Shown here: positions 50,748-64,000 of the stretch, piece after piece
How positions within the stretch are numbered: the stretch's first letter is position 1
How the letters are laid out: every line of letters begins with the position of its first letter
DNA from: Marchantia polymorpha subsp. ruderalis
Lineage: Eukaryota; Streptophyta; Marchantiopsida; Marchantiales; Marchantiaceae
NCBI GenBank assembly: GCA_037833965.1
Contig: AP031357.1
Span: forward strand, 24,138,001-24,202,000
Direction: 5' to 3'
Length of the DNA stretch: 64,000 nucleotides
Position numbers and translations under genes: made by a program
The notes under the pieces: generated by a model
Databases searched by the model: none
Told to the model about the DNA's origin: nothing
The model's input: only the letters and a program-made list of their open reading frames with translations

Positions 50748-51628
50748 ACATAAAACCGATCCTGGAAGTTCGAATTCGGTCTAAGAAGATCTTGCACTCT
50801 GCATCTTCCATAATATAACTAGAAAACTCAGAGCAGTTGTGGTGCAAACCTGTGAGTGGAGTTATAGACCACGAAGAAAATCGCTGTAAGCTTGTGTCGT
50901 GGTGATATATAGGAAAAATTTGTTCTTATCTTGTTATATGTGCTTCAGATGTGTTCCCATGGTTATTTCATGGCTAGCTCCATAAGAATTAAATGCTACA
51001 TCCGTAATCTTAAGGGCAGTTCCTACTACCCTTCATGAATTTGCTCTACAAATGTCATATTGTTCCTACGTGATCATGTAATATAATATGCAGCTGAGCA
51101 TAAACTATTTATATATTTGTGGGCAATTTACGCTTAGTCAGCTCTGACTGTGTAGCTCATCCACCAGTTCCTGAAGTTTTCATCTGCGTACATTTACGGA
51201 GTAGATGTCAGTCTGGTGTACAAGCGATTATATTGCTCTTACGCAGATCATCCGCTGAGATAGTCGTATGGCACATTGCAGATCATTGAAGAGAGTAATA
51301 TTTTGAAATTTGTAGCAATCCAGGTTTTGGTTTATATAGTCTATGTCGTCAATATGTGGCTATGGTTGACGTTCTCGAACTTTTGGGCGAAATGCTCGAA
51401 TCAGATGGTTCCCTTCCCCCGTATTTTTATGCTTTAGTGCTTCATAATGTGGTCTTGCAAAGCGGTATTGGGTACTTTGTCAGTACAGGACATTTATACC
51501 TACGACGAACGATTCTCCCTCGTTCCTGACGTAGAATTTATCGTTTCTATCCTCCTATTGTATCTCTTCTCTCCATGCTATTCGTATCTTCTCAGCAGTC
51601 TGCAAACAATGCAAACTTTAATGAGTAT

Positions 51629-51666
51629 TGAGGTGGATATACAAATATACTCGTATATCCACCTCA
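51629..51666. repeat. 14-bp inverted repeat
   Basis: Arms TGAGGTGGATATAC (51629-51642) and GTATATCCACCTCA (51653-51666) around a 10-nt loop. Pairing continues outward with one indel. Confidence 0.85.
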
Positions 51667-51954
51667 TACTCGTGCTGGACAGCTGAGATCTGGTAAGACT
51701 TAGATTTGTGACTGCTTTCTCGGCTGAGTCGTCATAGATTTGGAAGTGCGTATATCATAAAATATTGCAAACTGGAAGAATATCACAGCTTCAATTACTC
51801 GTTGACATGTAAGAAATGCAATCAATAAGAGACAAGCAACCAAACCATATCTCTTGGAATATAGGTTGCTATAGTTCATCTTCGGACTCCTCACAGGATA
51901 CGGAGTGGAGAGGGATATGGAGATATACTCACATAAGCACTAACTTGGGGCAAT

Positions 51955-51956
<2 letters not shown>

Positions 51957-51982
<26 letters not shown>
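51957..51982. repeat. (AT)n microsatellite
   Basis: An uninterrupted AT dinucleotide run of about 26 bp, followed by AAATAAATAA. Confidence 0.95.
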
Positions 51983-51992
<10 letters not shown>

Positions 51993-54254
51993 GTGAAAAA
52001 TATTTAAAAAACCTGTGCGATCAAATCAGGGAGTTACTCTTTTGCGGCATTTGCTGTGTTGCTATTGATCATCACATGTTGCCATGGAAGTTAAGAGACA
52101 GAGGCACTACAGTTCCAAATTTCTAAAGGTAGTCATATTATTTTCGGTGGACGGTAAGAGGTGAAGTACACTGAGGGCTGAGGAAATTTCGCTTCTTGGT
52201 TATTGCCTGCTGTAAGTCTCCAACCGAACACAGGACTTACTGTCGAAGAACTGTAAAATTACCATCAGTTTCACCAAGTTTTAGTGGAGAATTTAACTCT
52301 TGATCTCAGTTTGCGTGAGATGACTGAATCTTTTGAGTTTGTGTCTATATGTCTCAGTGTTCGCTGTCAGTTCATGCGTCGAAAAATACTCAAATTAAAT
52401 TGAAATAGATTTGGCTCGTTCATCTGATCAGCGTCTCTAACAAAGTGATGTGAGGAATTCCGAATCTCGTGAAAAAGTTCGATGCGCGTTCAAAGCACTG
52501 GAATAGCCTTGGTCAAAAGCAGGAGTTGAACTCCTCTGCCCGCATATTCAGGAGGGTCCAAAGATCTCCGGAAAGAGCGTTATGCCAGCGTTGAAGGGAC
52601 TACACAGGACACAATAACCAGCTTTCTGAGCACCCATCGACGGTGCTAGCGGCCAAGAACTTATCTGTTAAATTATCAGTTAACAGGCTGCATTGCATTG
52701 TTATTACTCGAATCAATATTGATGTCTGTGCACTTTGAAATATTCTAGAAAAATATATGCCAAGTTAAGAAAAGAAGGCAACTGATAAGGGAAGCGCGCT
52801 TTCTCGGCGAAGATGAATTGAACTGGCACGTACAGCTTCCAGTCAAAACAGATAGCGAGGACCATATGAATGTCAGATAGCATTCATGATGAATTTGAAT
52901 TGGATACTATTTGAATTGGACGCTGCAGTTACTGCAATTGGAAAAATTCAGCAGAGTTTGACAAGGGATTGAAAGTGCCAACAGTACAAGTATGAACAAT
53001 TCTACGCTCTCGCCGAGTTTTGGCATGTCCTGATGTTTTTACCCACTGAAGGTCTCCTCAGTCGAGGATTCTTTGTCACTGGAATGAACCAACCTCCAAA
53101 TGCAAGTGAGGGTGATGATACAACAGTTAATGACGTTATCTACCTAATTAGTTTGTCTAAGATCAGCACATAAGTCATCGGCACATGCATCGAAACTGTC
53201 CTATAAATTGCTACATCAACCAGATCGTGTTCCCTGGCTTCAGCCAGAAGTAACAGAGAGCTGGAGGATCCAGTTCTCTACAGGATGAGTGCTGGAGCTT
53301 TCGGCAGTGACCCCAGATGTCATAGTTGACACTACAACATCTTCGACACACACACACACACATGTTAGAGAGTTACAAGGGGAAGGTGAGAATGTTGCAG
53401 AAATAGAAATAAGTCAAAGTATATTAATTTGTTTCTAAATCTTATCAATTTATTTCAAATAGTTCATAATATATTTTTTACCTCTCAATTATTTAAGTAT
53501 CTCATCTCATATAAATTGAATTATGTTACAGCAGACAATCCTCTGTAAAATCAATGCTATGCAAATTTTTGTTTCATCACGCCAGTCTGGCCTCACTAGC
53601 AATGGCCTTTGAACGGGAATCGACAATGTATGCATCTTGAGGTAATTGCTCGTAATGCTCAACTCTGGAAATCGAGGTCTCTTTAATCCCCCTCTTTACT
53701 CTCGTTACTGATCCTACAGTGTAATCTATTCATGCCATTTTTTCTAAGTGCCTATTTTATATTAGTAGCTCCAAATTTGGCGGAGCTGCGAACGCATGTT
53801 CACAAGACATAGCCTTCAAGCTTACTCACGCTTCGTACTCGCAGGAAAATCTTTCCCCCAATATGAAGTTTTCTTTGTGTCAAAATAGGACAAAATTCTC
53901 AAGTGCCTAACTTTGGTCCTACAACACCTCAACAGAAGCTCTTTTCTTCTCCGTCTCTAATGCGAGATACGGTAAGAAATTCCTGTCGGTACCTTCAGGA
54001 TTCAACGTGGTTGAGCCACGATGAAGTACATCTTTCTGCATCTGTCCAAAAGAGTTGATACTTCAACAATAAATTGAATGCATTCAATATCAGAAAACTT
54101 CCTAATATTGAATGCTGAGCTCAAAGAGAGGTTACAACCCAATTACAAATCATCATGGACAGTGAAGACGAGAATGAAGAAGCTGGATTCCAGTAGGTTT
54201 GGAATCAGAAGGTCAAATCGAAGGGTTGTCTTTGTAAGCGAGAATGTCGATTAG

Positions 54255-54283
54255 CTGTCTTGTCACACAAGGTGACAAGACAG
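54255..54283. repeat. 12-bp perfect inverted repeat, 5-nt loop
   Basis: Arms CTGTCTTGTCAC (54255-54266) and GTGACAAGACAG (54272-54283). Confidence 0.85.
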
Positions 54284-54616
54284 TAGGAAAAAGTGCTCGC
54301 AGCAGGAGCAGTAATCAAAAGCAAATAGTTTATAAAATATATAACCAAACATTTTGGTTCACACTTGTTCTTCAAGCATGGAGATGCTCGACGACTTTTG
54401 GTCAGTCATCTCCACAACTCACTGCTGGTATAAAAATAACTCTATTTAGAGTCATGACGAACAGGGGAAGTGATGCAAAGTGAAAAAAATTCGCATGGGA
54501 CCTACGTGTGAATGATGCCAACTGGCTTCATTCATGCAAGGTGTACGAATCACTCATCCCGTTTCCTCAGTTATTGACCGACTGATGTTGCATACACCTC
54601 AGGCATCTATTGATTG

Positions 54617-54671
54617 GTGCGTGTCAGCTGGTAACACTGACACGCACTGTCACAGTACTGTCAGCTGGTAA
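54617..54671. repeat. hairpin plus direct repeat of TGTCAGCTGGTAA
   Basis: Arms GTGCGTGTCAG (54617-54627) and CTGACACGCAC (54637-54647) with a 9-nt loop. The string TGTCAGCTGGTAA occurs at 54622-54634 and again at 54659-54671. Confidence 0.8.
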
Positions 54672-55034
54672 TACTGGCTGTAACAGAAGTATAGTTCTCG
54701 TAAAATGATGAAAGAAACAACTTGTATTAAGGAATAATTAATCCATATCATATACGATTACATGGATGCAAGGCCAACATAGTAACAACGTAAAATAACT
54801 TGAATATAAGTAGCGAAGGCCTCATTCTTGTGTGAAATGGCATCGTAGCTGTAAATACTGCTAAATTTTGCTTTTAAAAAACTTCGTTTTCAATGTTTTA
54901 ACAAAACTGATGTCTGATTCACGTGCAATAGTATCATAAAGGTATGCACATACTTCAAGTGGGTTTTTACGTTGTGTTCGACAGTTGAAGCGTAGATTTG
55001 GACATAATTTAACAAGGTATTAATAATCATGTTC

Positions 55035-55066
55035 ACTCTGACTATAACTTAAACTATAGTCAGAGT
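55035..55066. repeat. 12-bp perfect inverted repeat, 8-nt loop
   Basis: Arms ACTCTGACTATA (55035-55046) and TATAGTCAGAGT (55055-55066). Confidence 0.85.
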
Positions 55067-55460
55067 CTTCTTCTCCATCTTCTTCTTCGATGAAGGCATA
55101 ACATTCAATATTGGCATCTGTTATGCCAATACCATGTATAGTATGTATACCTTGAATAATGAACTGAATTGGTATTCAAAGCCTATACAGATAGCAGGAT
55201 ATCGATTGGACATTCACATGCGCATCCCTGTTATAGATACCTAGCTAATTTATCTGGAGAGTGTGATCTTGTTTACTACGTCGCCCTCGCGGACAGATTG
55301 GTTTGCTTCGATTTACGTCACGTGCAAATCCAACAGAAAGATCTGAGTATAACGAAAGGGAGACAAATTTACATGCTATTAAAATAAAGTTACAGAAACA
55401 ATTGAGTCCGGATGAATTCAGAAGATATCTGTCTACTGGCTTGTGTCGGAAGATTTCAAA

Positions 55461-55600
55461 CAGGGGCGGAGCCAGGATTTTTCTGGTGCGGGGTGGGGTG
55501 GCTACCCGCCAGGTATTGCAGTACCGCCGCAGGCGAAATTTTTTCTCAAACGCGTTTTCACAATCTGTAGACCCTTCCCCCAGCTTTACCTCCGCCCCTG
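55461..55600. mobile_element. hAT-type MITE, 140 bp
   Basis: Terminal inverted repeats of 11 bp: CAGGGGCGGAG at the left and CTCCGCCCCTG at the right. It is flanked by an imperfect 8-bp target duplication (ATTTCAAA at 55453-55460, GTTCCAAA at 55601-55608). CAGGGGCGGA ends and an 8-bp duplication are typical of hAT elements. No transposase is inside; GC content is well above the flanks. Confidence 0.75.
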
Positions 55601-55608
55601 GTTCCAAA

Positions 55609-58600
55609 CACCTCATAACACTAAATCCTTAGAGGCCTTTATTACCCTATATGCTATTCGTTAGTTACTCAATTACACAGTCAATGCCATCCTTCTGAGG
55701 AACCTAGACTTTTGATGACTGCCAGATTTGCTGAAGATGATCTTTAAAGGCATACGAAAATTACAAGATCAAGAAAAAGTTATAACAGATAGCCTGATAC
55801 TAAATCTGATAACCTGATAACCCAATAGATAATAAACGAGCGAGCTCGGATACTGCTAAGTGTCACAATGTCCAGTATCATAACATATCAATAACATTCA
55901 TATCTTGGAAATTCGAATAAGGGGCATAACGTTTGAGTGTTGATGGCTTTGATAGTGGACAGTCCACAACTTGTGACGATCCAAATCCAATGCCTATTAC
56001 AGTTAGTAATTTCGTGCAAATTCTAAATAGTTCTAAAGGTTTTTGGCTTGCTCTAGGAGATTTGTTTCACAATTGGTCTCAAATGTTTCAAATTTCAGTC
56101 AAATCCAAATATCTAGTTTCTACATAGTCCAGTTCATAGAACAAAGGCCTTACATGCGTGCGAGAAGTTCAGTATCTTCGCTTTAGGAGCACAAGTTCTT
56201 CACTTGCTCTCTGTTCTAAGAAGCTCAGCCATTACTTTTACGTACCTGTTTCAGGCAGGTACGTAAAACTTTGTTTTAGGTTTAGTCAAGACTTCAATTT
56301 CAAGTTCCAATGAATATGTATGTAAAACGTAATTGTAAATAGATTAAACACTATCTTGTCTCATTAGTATATATTAAAACTCTCTTTTAAAGTTTGGATA
56401 GAACTCTGTTGCCACCAATTCAAACACTTCGTATTAGAATTTTCAGTCAAAACCGAAAGTTCAAATATTGAATTCCTCTGTTTACAATACAAGAAAAAAT
56501 TGTAATAGCTAATTTTATTTTAAATACGTACACCACAGTATTAAAATTTGTATATAAATCATCTTCCATGGATAATTATCAATCATAATAATGTTACAAT
56601 TGTAAGTCATGACCTGAGTCTCAAGTTTTCTTTATGTATACCTTAAGAATATAAACATAAATGTATTTTCTTTTGATATTATGTAGCATTCGATTTTGAA
56701 TAGAACTCAACAACTAATAATCATTTCAACAGTAAGCGTTTGTTTCAATTAGTATTTTTCGTAAAGCGACAATAATCATGATAATCAAGCATATTTTGTC
56801 TGAACTTACTATAGCAATATAATTTGAATAGACGTAAGCTGCCATCAATTGCTATCCATCACTTCAACGTTGGGTTCTTCAATCGGTTTCAATGCTGAAA
56901 TTAATATATTTTTCTTTGTGCAATATAAAATGGAAATATTGAAGATTTTATGGTTTTAATATATTTTAGCAGTATAGTTTAAATAGAATAGAGTTGTCAT
57001 CAATCGCAATTGAATTAAAATTAACAATTTTGTTCTGTTCAAATTCTATTACCATACATTCAAAATATGAGTTAAGTTTCAACACTGAATTGTGTGTATA
57101 TTGCATATTTCACTGTAGCAAGTACAAGTGATATGTCACATCTAGCTCGTGTTTACTTTCCGAGATACTTATAAAAAAGTCTTTTTACATGCAATGCTTT
57201 GAAATATTGATAAAATTAGCATTTTAATAGGAGTTAGAATTGGTTCCATTTCACAAATGAGAAATATTATCTAGAATTTGTTCCTAGTATTGTCAATCTC
57301 ATTAGAGGAGTAGAGTGCCTAACAAGCTATGCTATTCTAGGGTAGTCATCAGTCACCAATGATATATTATAGTCAATTGCTCCAGCAAAGTTTTCAAGAT
57401 CAAACCCATCTTGTCATAGTTTTCGGTTGATGTATTTCTGATTTAAACAAGATGTATGGGTGTTATCTTGAATTCAAATGATTTATAACAAATTGTTCAT
57501 AATTTATTCATTGCAGAAACTTTTGCTTTTATCATATTCTAAGTTGGTGCAATGGCAAGTTCAAGCAATTCGGCATCCTTGAATGTGAATGAAAAAGCCA
57601 AAGTTTCACATGCTCTTCATCAAGTTTACATTTGGATTGGTTGTTGCATGGGATGACATTGTTCACACATGTTTTAACCACAGGTCGAAGATGTGGACCA
57701 TATAGCTAGGATTTGGCATACAAAATGTCAAATACCATGCAGTTACCATCACAAAACTTATTGCAAAAAGTTTCACTCAGTGACATCTTGCAAAATATAT
57801 TTACGTCTTGTTTCTGAGTGCACTCTACCAAAAGTCTGGAAATGACTCTATTGTCTCTAAAATGCTTTACTAGGTTAGACGAAGGAGTCAGCCAAGTTTA
57901 CTTGATAGACGCTACAAGACATATCGGATACAGTATAAAGATTAAAGACCAAAATCAAGTTTAATTGATAGATGCTACTTTATCATATTAAATATAGAAT
58001 AAGAAGGATGATACACTCTGCAAGTTTCAAAAGATTCAGTAAAAACTTTCTTTACTTAAGAAACTGTTAAAAGTTATTTCAAGCTTTTAACTTAAAAATC
58101 GTTATCTCTCTTCATTGATGTTTCAGATTTGCATTTGATAGGTCCAACATGCATATATTAGATGTTAGATAACATATATACACAATTGATAAGGTTCACA
58201 TCTATTGTAATAATTATTATACCCATGTATATCACAACATATCATGAATCAATTTCAAATCAAACATCATAATACACAAATTTTCATATACCATAAAAAA
58301 TGTACTAATTTAGTAGTTTAACTTTCAAAATATTCATCAGATCATAGCGCTTATTACCATATCATAGAAGAATTTTGAATTGCAATTCTATCAAGTTCAT
58401 TCTATGTTTCAAAACTAAAGTTTTTTATATTTTTCATCATAGGTTCATTTTTTAAAGATTTAGCTTTTAAAAAAGCATCGAAAGCTATAACTTAAGAAAG
58501 GCTTTTAACTTAGCTACATAGTAAGAAACACCTGTTGATATAAGCAGTTTGTTATATATAATGCCATGTTCGAAAGCATTCACATCCCGCTATTTAGTGA

Positions 58601-59100
58601 GAAAATCACAGCATAGACCGAGTCTATTTGCTGGAGACTCAGATATATGTACATTATACAATATTACTAGGGTATAACAAGAATCTACGTCAACGGTCGA
58701 GGTAGCATCCCGAAGAGATGTGACCTATTTCTGGTTAAGTAGTGGGCCAAGCACATGCATAGCGTGGACCTTCATCAGCCAGCCAGCCCACCCAACATCT
58801 AAACTTCTCGCCTGATTTCCTGCTCGTGGTCAAGAATACCATTGACTTCACAGATCAACCTAAGAATGAAGACGTAAAATCATGGTGCGCTGGGTTTCTA
58901 GGTGCGCTGGGTTTCTAGATGCTGACTTTCGGAGAATTGGTCTGAAAAAGAAGGTACAAAGATGATATCCATGGCATGCAGGCAGAGGGAGGGAGGGAGG
59001 GAGAGATAGTTAAACTGTTTACGATGTATTGTAGAAGAAGTATATCGAGTAGCCGACACGCCAAATAAGAATCTTCAAGATTCGACAAAGTGAATGACTC
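55609..59100. other. intergenic, nothing recognised
   Basis: AT-rich DNA with many C/T transitions and no supported coding frame. Contains the hairpin at 56236, a tandem pair of a 17-bp unit GGTGCGCTGGGTTTCTA at 58884-58917 and a GGGA run at about 58985-59003. Confidence 0.5.
56236..56268. repeat. 13-bp perfect inverted repeat, 7-nt loop
   Basis: Arms TTTTACGTACCTG (56236-56248) and CAGGTACGTAAAA (56256-56268). Confidence 0.85.
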
Positions 59101-59154
59101 CGCACAGAGTTACGTGAAATCCGCTGAACCAAATGTTGATCGACCATGCTCAGT

Positions 59155-59161
59155 TATAAAG
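59155..59161 (+). promoter_or_regulatory. TATA box of the intact peroxidase
   Basis: TATAAAG lies 120 bp upstream of the ATG at 59275. A transcription start about 30 bp downstream would leave a 5' UTR of roughly 85-90 nt. Confidence 0.55.
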
Positions 59162-59274
59162 AGCCGTCCGTGCATGAGGATTGAGCCAGGCTGAGAGGGA
59201 GACAGAAGTAGAGAGAGAAGGTTCGAGCGTAAATTGAGACCCCTTTTGGAAGCAGAGAGGATATATATTAAGGA

Positions 59275-60910
<1,636 letters not shown>

Positions 60911-63769
60911 CTTAAGGTCCCAGAAATGTATATAGCTGCGATGTTATTTATAATTCAAACTCAATAACCGTAATGTAGTATGTGTGGATTTCGTACGATG
61001 CGACAGACCTATAATGGAGCAAGATCGCATCAAAGTGATGGGTTCTACGGATAACTGCCTCACTTTTCTCTGTCGGTGATGCAACTTGTTGGAATTACTC
61101 AGGAGTGCTGTAACATACTACTGTACCAATATTTACTTCATAAAAAATTGTCTATTGTTCCCCTGTTGTTCGCAGATTACCATTTAAATTTGAAGCTCTG
61201 AAAGATTGTCTATCTTATACTGAAGTCTAACACTGATCAGTTCGTAGATGAGAAACGTTATTCTCTCGTCTCAATTTTATAGGGAATCTCAAGCAGGAAA
61301 TTATGTACAGGAAATTATGCCTTCTACAGCATGTGTCCATTACGTCAGTGGATTCGGGTTGAAAGAGAAGGTTCTCTGAGCAGCTACTCGGGAAACTGTT
61401 CGTTCGATGAATTTGAAGCCTAAGTGATCTTATGCACTAAACTGTCTCAACAAATGACTCTAACTCTATCAAGTATACGACTCTACGATGTTCAATATTG
61501 ACTCTACGAAGTATGCCTCTTGGAAATTGCAAACATAATATTTCCCAATTAAAGCATGCTTAAGTACTTTGCAATCTCTAATGATCTGCTGGGCTCATAA
61601 ATTTCACAAGGTTTGACTCCATAAATGCTACTTCAGAGGTCTGGCATCCTCCAATGATCTGAAGTAATTATTTTAGCATCAAACTTGAAAACTAATGTTT
61701 ATAGACTTTTCATGTCTTAGGTAAACCTGACCTTCTTTTTCAATTTATTTTAATTAATAAAATATATAAAAGAAGATTCCAATGTTAAATTGCAACAATA
61801 TTACAATACCCTCGTACAATATTCTCGTTGGAGGGCTCACACTTCCACGAACAGTAGCACTGGAGAACGTTTTCCTAGGACAGGCTAATTATTCTAAATC
61901 CGTATATCCTAATATTAGAGATACTTAACAGAGCAGGCTTCCAGCCGCCACGCCATCACTCTATCTCCATGCAAACATCTGATCATCTGAGCCCACAGAA
62001 AAGCACAAAAATCTTCAGAGGAGGAAGAAGTGGCATGTTCATGTCTGTCCTATTTCTCTTTAAACTGTTAAGATTATGTCAGATCAGCTACATGACTACG
62101 AGCTCATATTGTACTGCATGACAACAGTATTAATTTCAAATATAAAAAGTGAGAGTTTAGTTATCAGTCACTTGGGGTTAATTAGCACTCCCTCTACTAA
62201 ACGTATTCTTTATTGGTCAATGTAATTTTCTGATTGGTCCATGCAAGGTTATAGGGTTCGCGGGTGAATAGCAACTAAACGCTATTCTTGGATTGGTTGA
62301 TGTAATTTTCAGATTGGTCCTTGCAAGGTTATAGCAACTATTTCTAAAATAGAGTGTCCTACCAATAAGAGATTATAGTAAGGTCAAGGTTAATTAGCGT
62401 TGAGTGAGTGATGCATGCCACTCCCTTAAAAAAACAAAGACCAATCATGGGATATATACCAACCTGATACAAAAAGTAGAACGCTGATACTGAAGTTCTA
62501 CGTGAGAATTTCAATCTCCTACAGTAACCGCAGGTTCCAAATACTCGTGAGCAAAAAATATTTTCTGGCATCACTATCGGCTATTGGAAGGTGTAATTGA
62601 ATTAGAGATTTGGATAGCAACTCAGATTTGAGATTGCCATGATTCATTTGCTATCTGGAGAGTTCTATTGAAGGACTTCATTGTAACTCAGGTTTGTGGT
62701 GATTATCGTTTCAAGTTCAGAATTCTACGATCGGAGGGTGTATTACTATGATGCAGAACAGGACAAGATTTAGGTGGACATCATCGGGTTTCGAGTTTTT
62801 GATGGAAGCTGTTCGTGAACCTAAATGTCCCTGTAAATTCGTACTCTGGTTAAATTCATCAACGTGGTTCGAGGACCAACTGTTCTTATTTTTTCTGGAG
62901 CTTGTGGCTTTATTTTAGTTAGTTGTCTTTGTATGCTGGAACCGCTAATATCTGTACATGAAAATCGTTTCGGCAAAAATTTACTTTGGAAGGTGAACGC
63001 CTTCTACGACTTGATCGCCAAACATGCAAGCAATCACGATACAGGGCCCAGGTATCTAGTACATAAAGGAAACAATGTATGTTCAGAGCGCACTTTCAAG
63101 TTGTCCAGATATTCAGTACTAGTTAGCTGAGCTGTCGTGCGTTTGATCTCTGGTTTAGTTCTGACTTTCTATGCAAGCAAATGACAGCATTCGATGTCCC
63201 AATATGAATTTGCCATTAAAATTTGGTGGTTTGATTCGGCGTAATGGAAAAGACGAAATTTAAAGTTAACCGTTCTCAAATCAGTACGCATCATTAGTAT
63301 GAATGATGAATACTCTGATGACTGAAATTTGTTCAGGCTCAGAACAAACCACACGAGATAGAGAAATACTTAGAGATTTGTTAGAGCTTGTCGAATATAA
63401 TTTCAAACATTCATTCTGTACTCATGGAAACTGGACATATTTTATACATGAATATCATTACAGACACACATATTCCTAGGAGGATCTCCTGGAGAGTTGA
63501 TATACGTATTCACAGCTAGCATGAGCATTGAGTGACAAAGGCTATCTCATCAAATTTATGCACAATATGGAAACCGGGAGCCTAGATTAGATGAGGTTTC
63601 TTTCATGTACTGTCGTTGGCATGGCGTAATCAGGTGGCAAATAGTACATTTCCCTCTGCTTGGCTGTCGCGCAATATCGTAAATATCGTTTTCGATGATC
63701 GAGGTAGTGTTATATTCTTGGCAGATCTCAGCCAATCTTAATCACATAAAACACAGTTACTACGAATTG
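60911..63769. other. intergenic, no gene recognised
   Basis: The region between two convergent peroxidase genes. It holds a tandem duplication at 62197-62334 and otherwise only short, unrecognised frames. Confidence 0.5.
62197..62334. repeat. two-copy tandem repeat, period about 78 bp
   Basis: Units begin CTAAACG at 62197 and 62275. Both contain ATGTAATTTTC, GATTGGTCC and TGCAAGGTTATAG in the same order, with a handful of differences. Confidence 0.75.
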
Positions 63770-64000
63770 ACAGCACGGCAGTTGGTCCGAATCTCTCCAG
63801 AAGAACCAGTTAAGACGCTGATGCCGCCCATTTTGATCATGGAAGTTGCGAACTGCGAGAAGAATGCTGACTGGTCACTTCCGAAAGATGTGACGAGGTC
63901 CTGCGTGGTGCCTGCAGTAGTTTCGAGGACTTGGTCCGAATTCAGAAGGCCCTTGCCGGTCAGCAGATTGTTGTAATAAGAGTTGTCGAATGTGGTCGGA
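63770..64000 (-). CDS. class III peroxidase, C-terminal part of the last exon (runs off the window)
   Basis: On the minus strand, 76 codons plus a stop (63772-63770) read TFDNSYYNNLLTGKGLLNSD, then TSFGSDQSAFFSQFATSMIK, MGGISVLTGSSGEIRTNCRA and VNS. This matches the end of class III peroxidases, with FDN.YY..LL, the conserved SMIKMG and the eighth cysteine in TNCR. The upstream part lies beyond 64000. It is less similar to the other two peroxidases than they are to each other (GIS-LTGSSGEIRTNCRAVN versus S-LEGTDGEIRVNCRVVN), so it is an older member of the cluster, and it converges on them. Confidence 0.93.

Larger units (their letters stand above)
50748..55452. other. intergenic with short repeats, no gene recognised
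   Basis: No coding region is supported. It holds an (AT)n run (51957-51982), a CACACACACACA run near 53348, and the short hairpins at 51629, 54255, 54617 and 55035 listed separately. Confidence 0.5.

Noticed and set aside
52500-52600. tRNA-like segment on the minus strand with a B-box-like GTTCAACTC and an A-box-like TGGCATAACGC
   Set aside because: Only four acceptor pairs and a poor anticodon arm form; the spacing would need a long variable arm with no stem. Too weak for a tRNA or a SINE head.
63695-63976. plus-strand frame of 93 codons
   Set aside because: Antisense shadow of the third peroxidase's last exon.

Overview
This is nuclear DNA of a land plant. The supporting genes are a chloroplast NDH-complex subunit (ndhS type), an ASCC2-like CUE protein with eight exons and GT-AG introns, an NHL/LEA_2 membrane protein, and three class III peroxidases with the classic four-exon layout. 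Few genes spread through AT-rich intergenic DNA, together with GC-rich islands, would fit a bryophyte (a liverwort such as Marchantia comes to mind). That placement is an inference; nothing here fixes the species.

Layout. 1-4.4 kb: an NHL/LEA_2 gene (minus) and a GC-rich block with unassigned ORFs. 4.4-12.1 kb: mostly AT-rich intergenic DNA. 12.1-25 kb: a nest of LTR retroelement fossils. Its centre (about 13.5-18.6 kb, minus strand) is a broken Ty3/Gypsy-type element that carries a C5 cytosine DNA methyltransferase domain between protease and reverse transcriptase, and a PHD finger after the integrase. Around it lie Copia-type LTR pieces, a 772-bp solo LTR with a recognisable empty site, an older decayed copy of that LTR, and an intronless fragment of the host histidine-biosynthesis gene HISN3. 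27-36 kb: ndhS and the ASCC2-like gene (both minus). 36-41 kb: AT-rich DNA with a decayed DUF2985/PLAC8-type gene fragment. 41.6-45.7 kb: a GC-rich island with a large unrecognised ORF of mobile-element character and dozens of short GCCGAAGGC / GTAGGC palindromic motifs in coding and non-coding parts alike. 46-59 kb: intergenic DNA with several perfect short hairpins and a hAT-type MITE. 49-51, 59-61 and 63.8-64 kb: three class III peroxidases (two plus, one minus). The first has all exons intact except for one nonsense codon.

The host genes do not form one pathway. The peroxidases are a local duplication cluster of secreted haem enzymes. The most notable item is the methyltransferase-carrying retroelement. 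Capture of DNMTs by retrotransposons has been described for the charophyte Klebsormidium and the dinoflagellate Symbiodinium; I know of no land-plant description, so this may be a new host lineage for that system. The added PHD finger gives the element a possible DNA-methylation writer and a possible chromatin reader.
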